Origin: Molossus alvarezi
Lineage: Eukaryota; Chordata; Mammalia; Chiroptera; Molossidae
Length of the DNA stretch: 64,000 nucleotides
Assembly: GCA_037176705.1 (NCBI GenBank)
Contig: CM073886.1
Span: 16,824,501 to 16,888,500 of the forward strand
Direction: 5' to 3'
Each line of letters starts with the position of its first letter. Position 1 is the stretch's first letter. Under the pieces are notes generated by a model that worked only from the letters and a program-made list of their open reading frames with translations, was not told the origin of the DNA and searched no databases. Shown one piece after another: positions 35,501 through 48,001 of the stretch. The position numbers were made by a program, and so were the translations under genes.

Positions 35501-38500
35501 TTTTCTCACTGCTTACTTCCCACCCAGCCACAACCGGCACAGAGAAGTTAGGGCTAGAGCCTGAGAACCAGGAACCCACACCCCTCTCTCCACGCAAGAG
35601 GGGCTGTGGGGTCAGGGTGAGGGTCATCCCCATCCCCAACACCCTAGAGTAGGTCAGAAGTGTCACATGGGCTCTCAACAGTGTGCAAATACCCCATATG
35701 TAAGCCAGACGGCTCACAACACATCTGAATACCATTCATTCATTCAACAGACATATGAGGCCTCCCGAAGGACAGGCACTGTGCTAGGAGCTGGTGGTGG
35801 GGCCACACAGATCTCAGATGAAGGGTCATATACTTTGGTGAAGCAGGGCTGTTCATTTGTTTTCTCAATACAAGCACTTGAGCTGCACATTATACTAGGT
35901 GCTGGGGACACAGTGAACAGAAAAGATCTCTTAGAATATACAAGTCAGGAGGCAGATGTGAACCAAATAAAAATAACTACGTCACCACATGTTATAAAAA
36001 TGCTATGAAAAAGTAAAGTGGAGCTTAAGGGCGCAAGCTTTGGAGTCAGACTGCCTGGGTGAAAACCCTGCCCTGCCACTGAGGGCCTCGTCCCATTATG
36101 AGGTACTCAAGATCTCTGTGCCTCAGTTTCCTTATCTATACAGAGTACCATAGTGGGACCTACTCTGGAGGGCAGTTTCGAGAAGTGTTGAAAGTGCTGA
36201 AGTAGCCCTGGCCGGTTTGGCTCAGAGGTTGGAGCGTCGGCCTGCGGACCAGAGAGTCCCAGGTTCGGTTCCCGCTAGGGGCGCGTACCAAAATAAAAAA
36301 AAAAGTGGTGAAGTGTACTCAGGGTCTAATGTGCATTATTTGAAAGCATGATAGCAGAGTACAGTAAGAGTGTAATTAAGCCCTGGCCAGTTTTGCTCAG
36401 TGGTTAGAGCATTGGCCTGTGGTCTGCAGAGATCTGGGGTTCAGTTCCCGCTAAGGGCACGTACCTCAGTTGCAGTTTGTCCCCGGCCCTGGTTGGGTCG
36501 TGTGGGTGGCAACCACTCGATGTGTCCCTTTCACATCGATGTTTCTCTCTCTCTCCCCCACTCTATCTGAATATCAAAAAATGTCCTCGGGTGAGGATAA
36601 AAAAAAAAAAAAAAGAGTATAATTGAGAAAAGTCGATTTAAGGTAACATTTGAGTTAAGATGTGAAGGATCAGGAAGTGTGAGCCAGGCCAGGAGTGCAG
36701 GGGGCCTGGAAGAGCAAAGGGCCCAGTGCAGAGGGTAGGTGGGGGTAAGGGAGAGGAGGTGACACCCAGCCTGCAGGGCCCGCAGGCAGCAATGGAGCGG
36801 TTTTTCATTCAGAGGCACAGGTTGGGGTTGCAACATACCTTGGCCTGTATCTCCCACCTTCCTATTTTACACACGGAGAAACCAGAAGTCCAGAGAGAGG
36901 AAGTTATCTGCCCCAAGTCACCCAGCAAGACAGCTGTTGGCTATTTGAGCCTCCTGCCTGCAGTGGGCTGAGACCATGGTTATTGTTTTCTATCTGTGCA
37001 AGAAGAACCTAAAGTGAGGACAGGCAAGGAGACCAAGTCACAGCTAGAAGACAGCAGAGCCTGGGCCACAAAAAAGCCCAGAGTCCCGGCTATGCCCTGG
37101 CTACCTTGGATTCTCAACAAATGTCCTTGAACAAACTCACAGTGGGGAGGGGAGGGCAGGCCCTTGGGCACAGGCAGTTGGGGCAGGGGTGGGTGGTGTG
37201 AGCTGGCAAGTCCCATTTGCCCTGCAGCTTTCCATCTGCACCTTCTGGTCTCCAAACCAAGAAGCAAAGACAAGGTAAGAGCTTAGGTTGAACTCAGTGT
37301 TTGAGCTGTGGGCACACCCAGGTCAGTCTTCCCAGGGGCCATGGGAAGCCCCATAGATGGGGAAGGGATGGCCACTGAACCCCTCCCCTCTCCTCTATCT
37401 CTAGATCACAAGTATGACTTTCATTTCAAAAATGGCAAGTTCTTCTTCACTGACCTCCAGGGACTCAGGAAACAGGAGCCCTCTTTTCCAGATCCCCAGA
37501 TTCTCATTTTCCTGGGGCAGCAGGGAGGCTGCAGTTAGAACCCAGGCATCCTGCTAACCCAAGCCCCAGCTCTGTCAAAGGAGGCCCAGGGGGAAGCCAC
37601 TGGTGGTAATCCCAAGCCTGCAGGCCAGATCTTGGGGGTTTCCTTCTCACGAGGGATAGACAGCCTTTGTCCCAACAGTTAGCAGGGCATCCTGCTCACG
37701 AAGAAGCATCCCAGTTTCCCCATGTCTCCCCAACACCTGGCTCCATACGAGAACAGGAGGTGCTGAGATCAGGCAGTACCTTCCCAGTACAGGAGCAGGC
37801 ACATAACATTCCAGCTGCAGTGCAGCCAAATCCCCCCTTCTCTGTTGACACAGCAAAACTTCCTGTATGGGGCAGGGCAGCTGGAAGAACTGACCTGGGC
37901 TCCCTCTTGGGTGAGGGGACCTTCTCCAGTGGTAAGGCATCTACCCCATCCACACATGCTCCTCCTTGGCTAGGCTCAGTGCTGGGCTCCAGATGCCCCA
38001 ACCCAGGCCTGTCTAACACACAGGGGTACTCAGAAGGGATAGGTCCACCTGCCTACAACAGAGGTCAGAGGGCTTGTCCCAGTCCCCCTCCTGCCCCTGG
38101 CAGGGTACTAAAGCCTCACTACTCCCTGGAACCCCTCAGCTGTGGGCCGATACTTCCCATGGCACAACCTTGGTTTCAGGGACTCGAACACCTCCCCCCC
38201 CCCCACTTGGGCTCTGGCACAGGGAAGGGACTGCAGAGGGGCCCAGGGTCTCCCAGACTAAGCCTATCTCTGCTACTTAGCTGTATAACCCTGGGGCAGA
38301 AATGATCAAAGGGCAGAATTTATAGGCCAGTCATGAGGGTAGGAGGTGGTGGGTGGAATGAGGTGGTGCCTGCCAAGGTCCTGAGACATAATAAATGATC
38401 ACAAATGCAATCTAAAAACAAAGTAGGGAATGTGAATAGGAGAGAACTGCCTAAGCATCCCTTCTTCCAAGCTCGGTCACCAGAGACCGGGTCCAAAAAA

Positions 38501-41500
38501 GGCAGTGGAGGAAGGACTCCCCAGGCCTCCCCACCCAGCCTCCAGGCTATGGGGGACAGCCACTGGAGCAGGGAGGGCAGAGGTTGGACTGAGAGCAACA
38601 CTTCCTTCCTTGACACCACCCCCCAACAATGCTCCCCTCTAGTGGGAAAGGAGAATCTCAGGAGAAGGTACTCCCAGAAGGCCTATTCCTGGAGCTGGCC
38701 CCTCAGCTCACACCAACCCTTGGCCGCCAGCAGCAGTTTTCCTAATAGAAGCCAGGTGTGGGCCAGATGCCCTGGGCGGAAGTGGGGGAGGCAGGGCCAC
38801 GCACAGGCAGCATTCCAGGCCCACTGCCCCCACACCAGAACAGGCACTGTCCCAGCAGCAGGGAGGGGGTGGGAGCCACCCACGCTCTTCCCAGGTCTCC
38901 TTACCCAGAAGCCCCTTTATGAGGGCTCCCTCCAAAACCAGATCTTCTCCCTCCCTCTTCTAGGAACTTGGAGCCCCTTGAACAACAGCCACTGTATCTC
39001 TACCTCAGCACCATTACCATCCCCTCCTTGCTGGAGAAGGATGAGGAAGAGGAGGAAAAGCAGGGAAAGGAAGAAAATGTTCAGGCCAGGGGAGCTGGCA
39101 ATTCCCAGTCAGGGCAGGAATGAGGGAGTCAAGCACTGTGCCCCAAGACCTAGGGTAGGAGAGGGTGACCTGAGAAAGCTGGAGGAACAAGGCTTCAGTC
39201 TCCCTCCTTCAAGCTAAGCCTGGGACCCCCTTTCCAGGCAAAGGTCTGGAGACTAGCCACAGAAAACTACAGTGAAGTTCACTGCTCATACACACACTGC
39301 CCTAAGACTCGGACTTAGCTATCCCCATCAGCCAGCCACAGGAAGCATGGCCTGGTGGAGGGGAGAGCTAAAACCACTTCTGCCCAGCTTGATTCACCTG
39401 TGAGGACCCGGCCTCCATTTGTTGGTCTTCAGCAAAGGGTCTCCATTTGTCTGGGCAAAAACTGGCTACAGGAAGGGGATTATGTGGGCACATGTATGTG
39501 GGGGGTGGGGGGTGGTACAACAAGGCCCCTAACTACTGCTAGTTGGGTTTAAGCTGGTAGATTACCCTTGACCCCAAGTAGGGAAACAAATTGTAGAAAT
39601 GGAAACCAGAGCATTTGTGATGGGACTGGGGTTTCACTGGGGAGCTCCTTCCCTGAGTTGGACGCAGAGCCTTGACCTTCACCTTCCTCAGGGAAGAAGC
39701 CTCCTCAGCTTCTAGAAAAAAATCTTTTTTAAAAATGTAAATCCATTTATTTCTCTTTTAAAAATCTTTTAAAAATGAAAATCTGGCCCTGGCCAGTTTG
39801 GCTCAGCGGTTAGAGCGTCTGCCTGCGGTCCGGAGAGACCCGGGTTCGGTTCCCGCTAAGGGCATGTACTTCGGTTGCAGTTTGTCCCCGGCCCTGGTTG
39901 GTCGTGCGGGTGGCAGCCACTCGATGTGTCCCTTCACGTCGATGTTTCTCTCTCTCTCTCCCTTCCTCTCTCTCCCTCCCACTCTATCTGTACAAAAAAA
40001 TGGAAAAATATCCTCGGGTGAGGATTAAAAAAAAAAAAAAAAAAAAAATGAAAATCTGTTCATTTCTGCTTAAAACTCTCTAATGGCTTCCCACAGCACA
40101 CATGACAGACCCTTCAGCATGGGCCCTGCCTCTCCTCTGTGGCCCTTCACCTGGAACAAGTTCGTCCCACCCATGGCTGTCTGTGTGTCCCTTTTGTACC
40201 ACTCAGGCCTCAGCTCCAAGTCATTTCCTCAGGAAAGCACTAAACTGCTTCAGCAAGTGAAGCCCCTCAGCAAGTACCCCATGTGTCTGTCTTGTTCACC
40301 ACAGAACATTCCATGCCTGGCACCAAGCTGCTGTCAAATGAAGGAATGACTCCATAGTGGCCTTCCCACTAGGAACTCAGGGTCACGCACACCCCATTCA
40401 CAACCACACAAAACCAAACATGCTCACTGCTGTGTCCCACAGATCTGGCAGGCCCTCAGCACAGCCCACAGTCCCTGGGCAAAGACTAAGGGTATGCTGG
40501 CTATGAGAATGGAGGGGTACAAAAGGCAGGACTATGTCTTTTGGTTCCTCTGTGGCTAGCCTCTGCTGATCGTGCCAGGAAGGGTGGGTGGGGATGAGGG
40601 TCTTAAAGAGGAAAGGAAGTTGGAATCTCAAATTAGCTTCCTGAAGCCACTGAACGCCTCCAGTGAAGGCCTGTGGGCAGCCTGGCTGTGCCCCACCCTG
40701 AGGTCAAAGCCAGACCCTCCCAGGACTCAGAATATGCTTCTCAGAAAAAGCTAGAGCCCACCTCTTAGGTGACCCCTACACACCCACTGGTCTTTGGCCA
40801 GAGGCACAGGGTGTGGCACAATCCATCTGCCAGGAGGCTGGGCCTGCCTCTGTCTGCACCTGTTGGAGCCATTGGGGCCTCAACTGAGCCCCACTACCCA
40901 CACAACTCACCTGGGAAGCCTCAGGCTTTGCTCTGGGGTCAAAGATCCTCAGGTGCTTGTCCTGGAAAAGCAAAGAGGTGGCAACAAGAATGTACTTAGG
41001 GAGGGCTGGGTCTCTGGGGGCCAGCCTGTCTCCTGATCCCAGGCTCTGATGGTCCCACCCCCTAGTATATAGAGCTGTTATCCAGTACCAGGAGACCCCT
41101 TTCCCAGACTGGTTCCCTCTTCTCATCACAGGGGGCAGGCCCCTTTCCCTGCCCCAGTCACTCACAATAGAGAACTCACTGACAAGAGTTCACATTTTCT
41201 AAGTACCAGGCATGTTACATGCAGGATCTTCTCTCCATCTTTCCAACCTTATGAGGCAGTGCTACCACCATGACCCCTTCACAGATGGAGAAACTGAAAC
41301 CTAGAACCAAACTCTAGACTACCAGCTGCTATATGTGTGTCCAGCCCTGTGCTTGACCCAGTCCAGAGGGGCCCACAGGATGATGCCATTTCTACACTTA
41401 AAAAATTTGTTGTCTAACCAGGACAATGAACTTACACATTTTTTTTCTTTTTATTAATTTTTTTTTTCAGCTGTCCCTCCTTTTTCCCTCATTGACACCC

Positions 41501-44500
41501 CCCTTCACCATGCTGTTGTCTATGTCCATTGGTTAGGCATATATGCATATAATTTCTTTGGTTTATCTCTTACTGCACCCCACACGCTTCCCTCTGAGGT
41601 TTTTCAGTTTGTTCCCTACTTCCATGTCTCTGGACCTATTTTGTTCATTAGCTTATTTTGTTCATTATATTCCACAAATAAGCGGATCATGTGATACTTG
41701 TCTTTCCCTGATTGGCTTATTTCGCTTAGCATAATACTCTCCAAGTCCCTCCATGTCATCTCAAGGAGTAAGAGTTCTTTCTTACAGCTGCATAGTATTC
41801 CATTGTGTAAATGTACCACAGCTTTTTTATCCACTCATCTACTGATGGGCACTTGGCTGTTTCCAGATCTTAACAATTATAAATAGTGCTGCTATGAACA
41901 TAGGGGTGCATATATTCTCCCTGATTGGTGTTTCATCTTAGGATATATTCCTAGAAGTGGAATCACTGAGTCAAATGACACTTTATTAATTTTCTGAGGA
42001 AAACACCATATTGTTTTCCATAGTGACTGTACCAGTCTGCATGCCCACCAGCAGTGTACTAGAGTACCCTTTTCTCCACATCCTCGCCAGCACTTGTTTG
42101 ATGATTTGTTGATGGCAGCCATTCTGGCAGGTGTGAGGTGATACCTCATAGTCATTTTAATTTGCATCTCTCTGATGATTAGGGACACTGAGCATTTTTT
42201 CATATGTGTCTTGGCCATTTGTATGTCCTATTTGGAGAGGTGTCTAGTTAGCTCCTCTGCCCATTTTTAATTGGATTGTTTGTCTTCCTTTTGTTGAATT
42301 GTATGAGTATTCTATAGATTTTGGAAATTAACTCCTTATCCAATGTATCATTGGCAAATATGTTCTTGCATACAGTGGGTTTCCTTTTCATGTTGATGCT
42401 GGTTTCTTGTGCTGTGCAGAAGCTTTTTAGTTTGAAGTAGTCCCATTTGTATATTTTTTCTTTTGTTTCTCTTGCCGTAGGTGATATATAGGTGAAAATT
42501 CTGCTACATGTGATGTCTGAGACTTTGCAGCCTACATTTTCTTCTAAGATTTTTATGGTTTTATGAGTTACATTTAAGTCCTTTATCCATCTTGAGTTTA
42601 TTCTTGTGCATGGTGTAAGTAGGTCTAATTTCATTTTTTTTGCATGTACCTGTCCAATTTTCACACCACCATTTATTGAAGAGGCTATCTTTTTAATTTT
42701 TTCTTTCTTTATTGATTTTGAGAGACAGAGGAAGGGAATGGGAGAGAGAGAGAGAAAAACATCGATGAAAGAGAACATCAACTGGCTGCCTCCTGCATGC
42801 CCCCCACTGGGGATTGGGCCCACAACCTGGGCATGTGCCCTGACCGGGAATTGAACTAGCGACCTCTTGGTACATGGGTCGATGCTCAACCACTGAGCTA
42901 CACCGACTAGGGGAAGAGGCTGTCTTTATTTCACTGTATGCTCTTGCCACCTTTGTCAAATATTAACTGAGCACAATACCTTCGGTCAATTTCTGGGTTC
43001 TGTTCTGTTCCACTGATCTATATGCCTGTTCTTGTGCCAGAACCAGGCTGAATTTTTATTTGTTTTTTCATTAAATATGTTTTCATTGATTTTTTTAGAG
43101 AGAGAGGAAAGGAGAGAGAGAGAGAGATAGAAATATCAATGTGAGAGAGAAGCATGGATCAGCTGCCTCCAGCATGCCCCCTACTGGGAATCCAGCCTGC
43201 AACCCGGGCATGCGCCCTCACAGCAAATCCAACATGGACCTCTCAGTCTTTGGGACAACTCTCAATCCACTGAGCCACACCAGCTGGACCAGGCTAGTTT
43301 GATTATAATGGCTTTGTAGTATAACCTGATATCTGGAATTATGATCCCTCCAACTTTGTTCTTTTTTAAGATTGCTGTGGCTATTCGAGGTCTTTTTTGG
43401 ATCCATATAAACCTTTGAGGTATTTGTTCTAGATCTGTGAAATATGCAATTGGTATTTTAATGGGGATTGCACTGAATCTGTAGATTGTTTTGGGTAGTA
43501 TGAACATTTTAATGATGTTAATTCTTCTAATCCATGAACATGGTATATACTTCCATTTTTTTAAGTATCTTTTATTTCTTTTTTCAATGTCCTGTATTTT
43601 TCTGAGAATAGGTCTTTATCTCCTTGGTTAAGTTTATTCCTAGGTATCCTTTCTTTCTTTCTTTTTTTTTGTTTTTTTTTTGTTTTTTTATCCTCACCCG
43701 AGGACACTTTTTTTCATTCTTTGTTCAGATAGAGCAGGAGGGAGAGAGAGAGAGAGAAACATCGATGTGAAAGGGACACATCGAGTGGCTGCCACCGCAC
43801 GACCAACCAGGGCCGGGGACAAACTGCAACCGAGGTACATGCCCTTAGCGGGAACCGAACCCGGGTCTCTCCGGACCACAGGCCGACGCTCTAACCGCTG
43901 AGCCAAACCGGCCAGGGCAGGTATCCTTTCTTTTTTAAAATATTTTTTCTTTATTGATTTTAGAGAGAGAGAAAGGGAGAGGGAGAGAGAGACAAAACAT
44001 TGATGAGTGAGAACATAGATTGGCAGCCTCCTGCATGACCCCCACTGGGGATTGGGCCCACAACCTGGGCATGTGCCCTGATCAGGAATCAAACCAGCCA
44101 CCTCTTGGTGCATGGGTTGATACTCAACCAGTGAGTCACACTGGCCAGGCTATTCCTAGATATCTTTTTTTATTTTTTTTTTATCCTCACCCGAGGACAT
44201 TTTTCTTTTTTTTTTTTTTTATCACCCGAGGACATTTTTCCAGGACATTTTTCCATTTTTTGTTCAGGTAGAGTGGGAGGGAGAGAGAGGAACAGAGAGA
44301 GAGAGAGAAACATCGATGTGAAGGGACACATCGAGTGGCTGCCACCCGCACGACCAACCAGGGCCGGGGACAAACTGCAACCGAGGTACGCGCCCTTAGC
44401 GGGAACCGAACCCGGGTTTCTCAGGACCGCAGGCCGACGCTCTAACCGCTGAGCCAAACCGGCCAGGGCCCGAGGACATTTTTCCATTTTTTTTGTTCAG

Positions 44501-47500
44501 GTAGAGTGGGAGGGAGAGAGAGGAACAGAGAGAGAGAGAGAAACATCGATGTGAAAGGAACACATCAAGTGGCTGCCACCCACACAACCGACCAGGGCCG
44601 GGGACAAACTGCAACCGAGGCACGCGCCCTCAGCGGGAACCGAACCCGGGTCTCTCAGGACCGCAGGCCGACGCTCTAACCGCTGAACCAAACTGGCCAG
44701 GGCATTCCTAGGTATCTTAATATTTTTGTTGCAACGGTAAATAGGATTTTTTTTTAGTTTCTCTTTCTGTGTGTTCACTAATGGTGTATAAAAATGCTAA
44801 CAACTGAGCTTACATATCTTAATTATCACTCAGCAATCTGTGTGTGTGTGTGCATGGACACACACATAAACATATGTGCATAAAGAACTGGGAGTGAGAG
44901 GGGGTAGACTCTGCATCCACTATTTACAGGATTGGCCATGATAAATTCTTTTTTTTTTTTAATTGATTTTAGAGCTAGAGGAAGAGAAAGAGAGAGAAAT
45001 ATCAATGTGAGTGAGAAACATCAATCGGCTTCCTCTCATACATGCCCTGCCTGACTGGTAATCCCACAACCTTTGGTGAACAGGACGATGTTCCAACCAA
45101 CTGAGCCACCCAACCAGAAAAGCCATGACAAATTCTTTTTTTTTAAATCCTCACTTGAAGATATTTTTCTATTTATCTTCAGATACAACAGGAGGGAAAG
45201 AGGGAGGAAGAGAAAGAGAGAGAGAAACATCAATGTGAGAGAGATACATCGATTGGCTGCCTCCCACACGACCCCAGCTGGGGCTGGGGAGGAACCTCAA
45301 CTAAGGTACATACCCTTGGTCAGAATCAAACCAGGGACTCTTTGGTCCTTGGGCTGATGCCCTAACCACTGAACCAAACCGGCCAGGGCCCATGATAAAT
45401 TCTTAAGTTCTAAAAGGAAAATGCAGAATAACACAGCGTGGTGTGATCCCACTGTGGTAAAAGTAAACAAAAATCCCTATTTGTCCAACCATGTTTTTAT
45501 AGGTTTTGCAAGTTTGCTGAGCAAGAAGAAATATGTTGACCAGTATAAGCCATGTGTTAAAGCTGGGTACCAGGGCTGGGAGACATGGGGGCTGATTAGC
45601 TTTTCCTTTTTTTTTTTTTTTTTTTTGTACAGATAGAGTGGGAGGGAGAGAGAGAGAAACATCGATGTGAAGGGACACATCGAGTGGCTGCTACCCGCAC
45701 GACCAACCAGGGCTGGGGACAAACTGCAACCGAAGTACGTGCCCTTAGCAGGAACCGAACCCGGGTCTCTCCGGACCGCAGGCCGACGCTCTAACCACTG
45801 AGCCAAACTGACCAGGGCAGCTTTTCTTTTTTATATCTTAGAATGGCTCCACTTTGTTTCAATCAGCATGCATTCATACTTTCACATTTTGAAGAACAAT
45901 GAACTCGCAATGAACAACTAAAATTAGAAATTAAAAGCATAATACCATTTACAATAGCACCAAAAATACTGAAATACTTAGCTATCAATCTAACAAAATA
46001 TGTACAGGATCTATATGAGGAATACAATAAAACTCTCATGAAAGAAATAAAAGAACTAAATACATGGAGAGAGAGCCCATGTTCACAGATAGGAAGACTC
46101 GATATTATCAAGATATCACTCCTAATTTAAACTATAGATTCAATGCATTCTCAATAAAAATTCCAGCAAGTTATTTTGTGAATATTGACAAACTGATTCT
46201 AAAGTTTATATGGACAGGCAAAAGACTCACAGTAGTCAAATCAATATTAAAGGAAAAGAACTAAGTTAGAGAATTGATGCTACTCGGATTTACTCTAAAG
46301 CAATAGTAATCAAGAGAATGCAGTACTAGCATAAGAATACATAAACAGATTAAAGGACCAGAATAGAAAGCCATGAAATAGACCCCCATATAGTCAACTG
46401 GTAACTTTGACAAAAGAGCAAAGGCAATACAATGAAGAAAAGGTAGTCTTTTCAACAAATGGTACTAGAACAACTGGACATCCACATGTAAAAAAATAAA
46501 TCTAGACCTGGACTTTACACCTTTCACAAAAATTAACTCAAAATGAATCACAGACCTAAATGTAAGCAAACCTATAAAATCTCCAGAAGATAACACAAGA
46601 GGAAATCTAGGTGACCTCGTATTTGGTAATGACTATTTACACACAACATCAAAAGTATAACTATGAAAAAATTAATAAATTGGACTTGATTAAAATTAAA
46701 AACTTTGCCCAGATGGAGTGGTTCAGTCAGTTGAGCATCGTCCTGTGCACCCAAAGGTTGCTGGTTCGATTCCTGGTCAGGGCATACACCTGGTTGCAGG
46801 TTTGATTCCCCAGTCAGTATGCATACAGGGAGGCAACCAAAAGATGTTTCTCTCTCTCTTAAAATTCAAATTAAATAAATAAATAAAATAAATACTGCTC
46901 TACAAAAGATATTGTTAAGAAAATGAAAAGACAAGCCACAGACTGGGAGACAATATTTGCAAAGCACATATCTGAGAAAGGACTTGTATCCAAAATATAC
47001 ACTTAAAACTCAAAAATAAGAAAACAAACAACCCAGTTAAAAAAAGTGCAAAGATTTAAACAGATACCTCATTAAAAAAGATATACAGATGAGAAATAAA
47101 CATATAAAATGCTTAACACATTTCATTAGAGAACTGTAAATTTATTTATTTTTAATGATTTAGAGAGAGAGGAAGGGAGAGATAGAAACATTGATGTGAG
47201 AGAGATACATCGATCAGTTGCCTCTTCCACAACCCCTACTGGGAATTGAGCCCGCAAGCCAGGCATGTACCCTGACCAGGAATGGAACCAGATCTCTCAG
47301 TCCATGGGGTGACCTCTCAATCCACTGAGCCATACTGGTCCAGCAAGAACTGTAAATTTAAACAACAATGACCTATCACTACACACCTTCTAGAATGGCT
47401 AAAATCCAAAAAAAAATGAAGACACCAAATGCTAATGAGGACATGGAGCAACAGGAACTTTCATTTGCTGCAGATCAGAGAATGCAAAATCGTACAGCCA

Positions 47501-47955
47501 CTTTGGAAGAGTTTGGTAGTTTCTTACAAAGCAAAAAATACTTTAACCATATGATCCAGCAATTGTGCTTTTTTTTTTTTAATCCTCATCCGAGGACACC
47601 CTTCCATTCTTTGTACAGACAGAGTAGGAGGGAGAGAGAGGAAGAGAGAGAGAGGGAAACATCGACGTGAAAGGGACACATTGAGTGGCCGCCACCCGCA
47701 CGACCAACCAGGGCCGGGGACAAACTGCAACCGAGGCACATGCCCTTAGCGGGAACCGAACCCGGGTCTCTCCGGACCGCAGGCGGACGCTCTAACCGCT
47801 GAGCCAGACCGGCCAGGGCGCAATTGTGCTCTTTTTTAAAAAATTGTTTTTCTTTATTGATTTTTTCTTTATTTATTTTTATTTATTTATTTTTTATCCT
47901 CATCCGAGGACATTTTTCCATTTTTTGTTCAGATAGAGTGGGAGGGAGAGAGGGG

Positions 47956-48001
<46 letters not shown>

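Larger units (their letters stand above)
34559..40910. other. CORO7 intron 7
   Basis: Holds MIR-like sequence (about 34860-35010), antisense L2 (35.74-36.01 and 36.63-36.77 kb), MIR at 36.03 kb, three SINEs and L2 at 40.06 kb. A 270-codon plus ORF at 38405-39217 is not supported as coding. Confidence 0.6.
41439..44804 (-). mobile_element. 5'-truncated L1 retrotransposon with nested SINEs
   Basis: The L1 runs minus: poly-T at 41439 is its A tail, followed by the 3' UTR, then ORF2 C-terminal sequence ([20 protein letters not shown] near 42.1 kb; [20 protein letters not shown] near 43.5 kb). The target duplication is TGAACTTACACA (41427-41438) against TGAGCTTACATA (44805-44816). ORF2 is broken by six SINEs in the same orientation as the L1, and the 5' part is absent, so it is dead. 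Confidence 0.9.

Noticed and set aside
37667..38305. 212-codon plus ORF in CORO7 intron 7
   Set aside because: Same character as the neighbouring ORFs in GC-rich intron; no supporting signals.
38405..39217. 270-codon plus ORF in CORO7 intron 7, the longest unassigned ORF
   Set aside because: Low-complexity Ser/Pro composition, no domain, no promoter or codon bias seen. A protein or transcript match would be needed.
42248..42889. 213-codon minus ORF
   Set aside because: A chimera of SINE and L1 ORF2 relic, not a gene.
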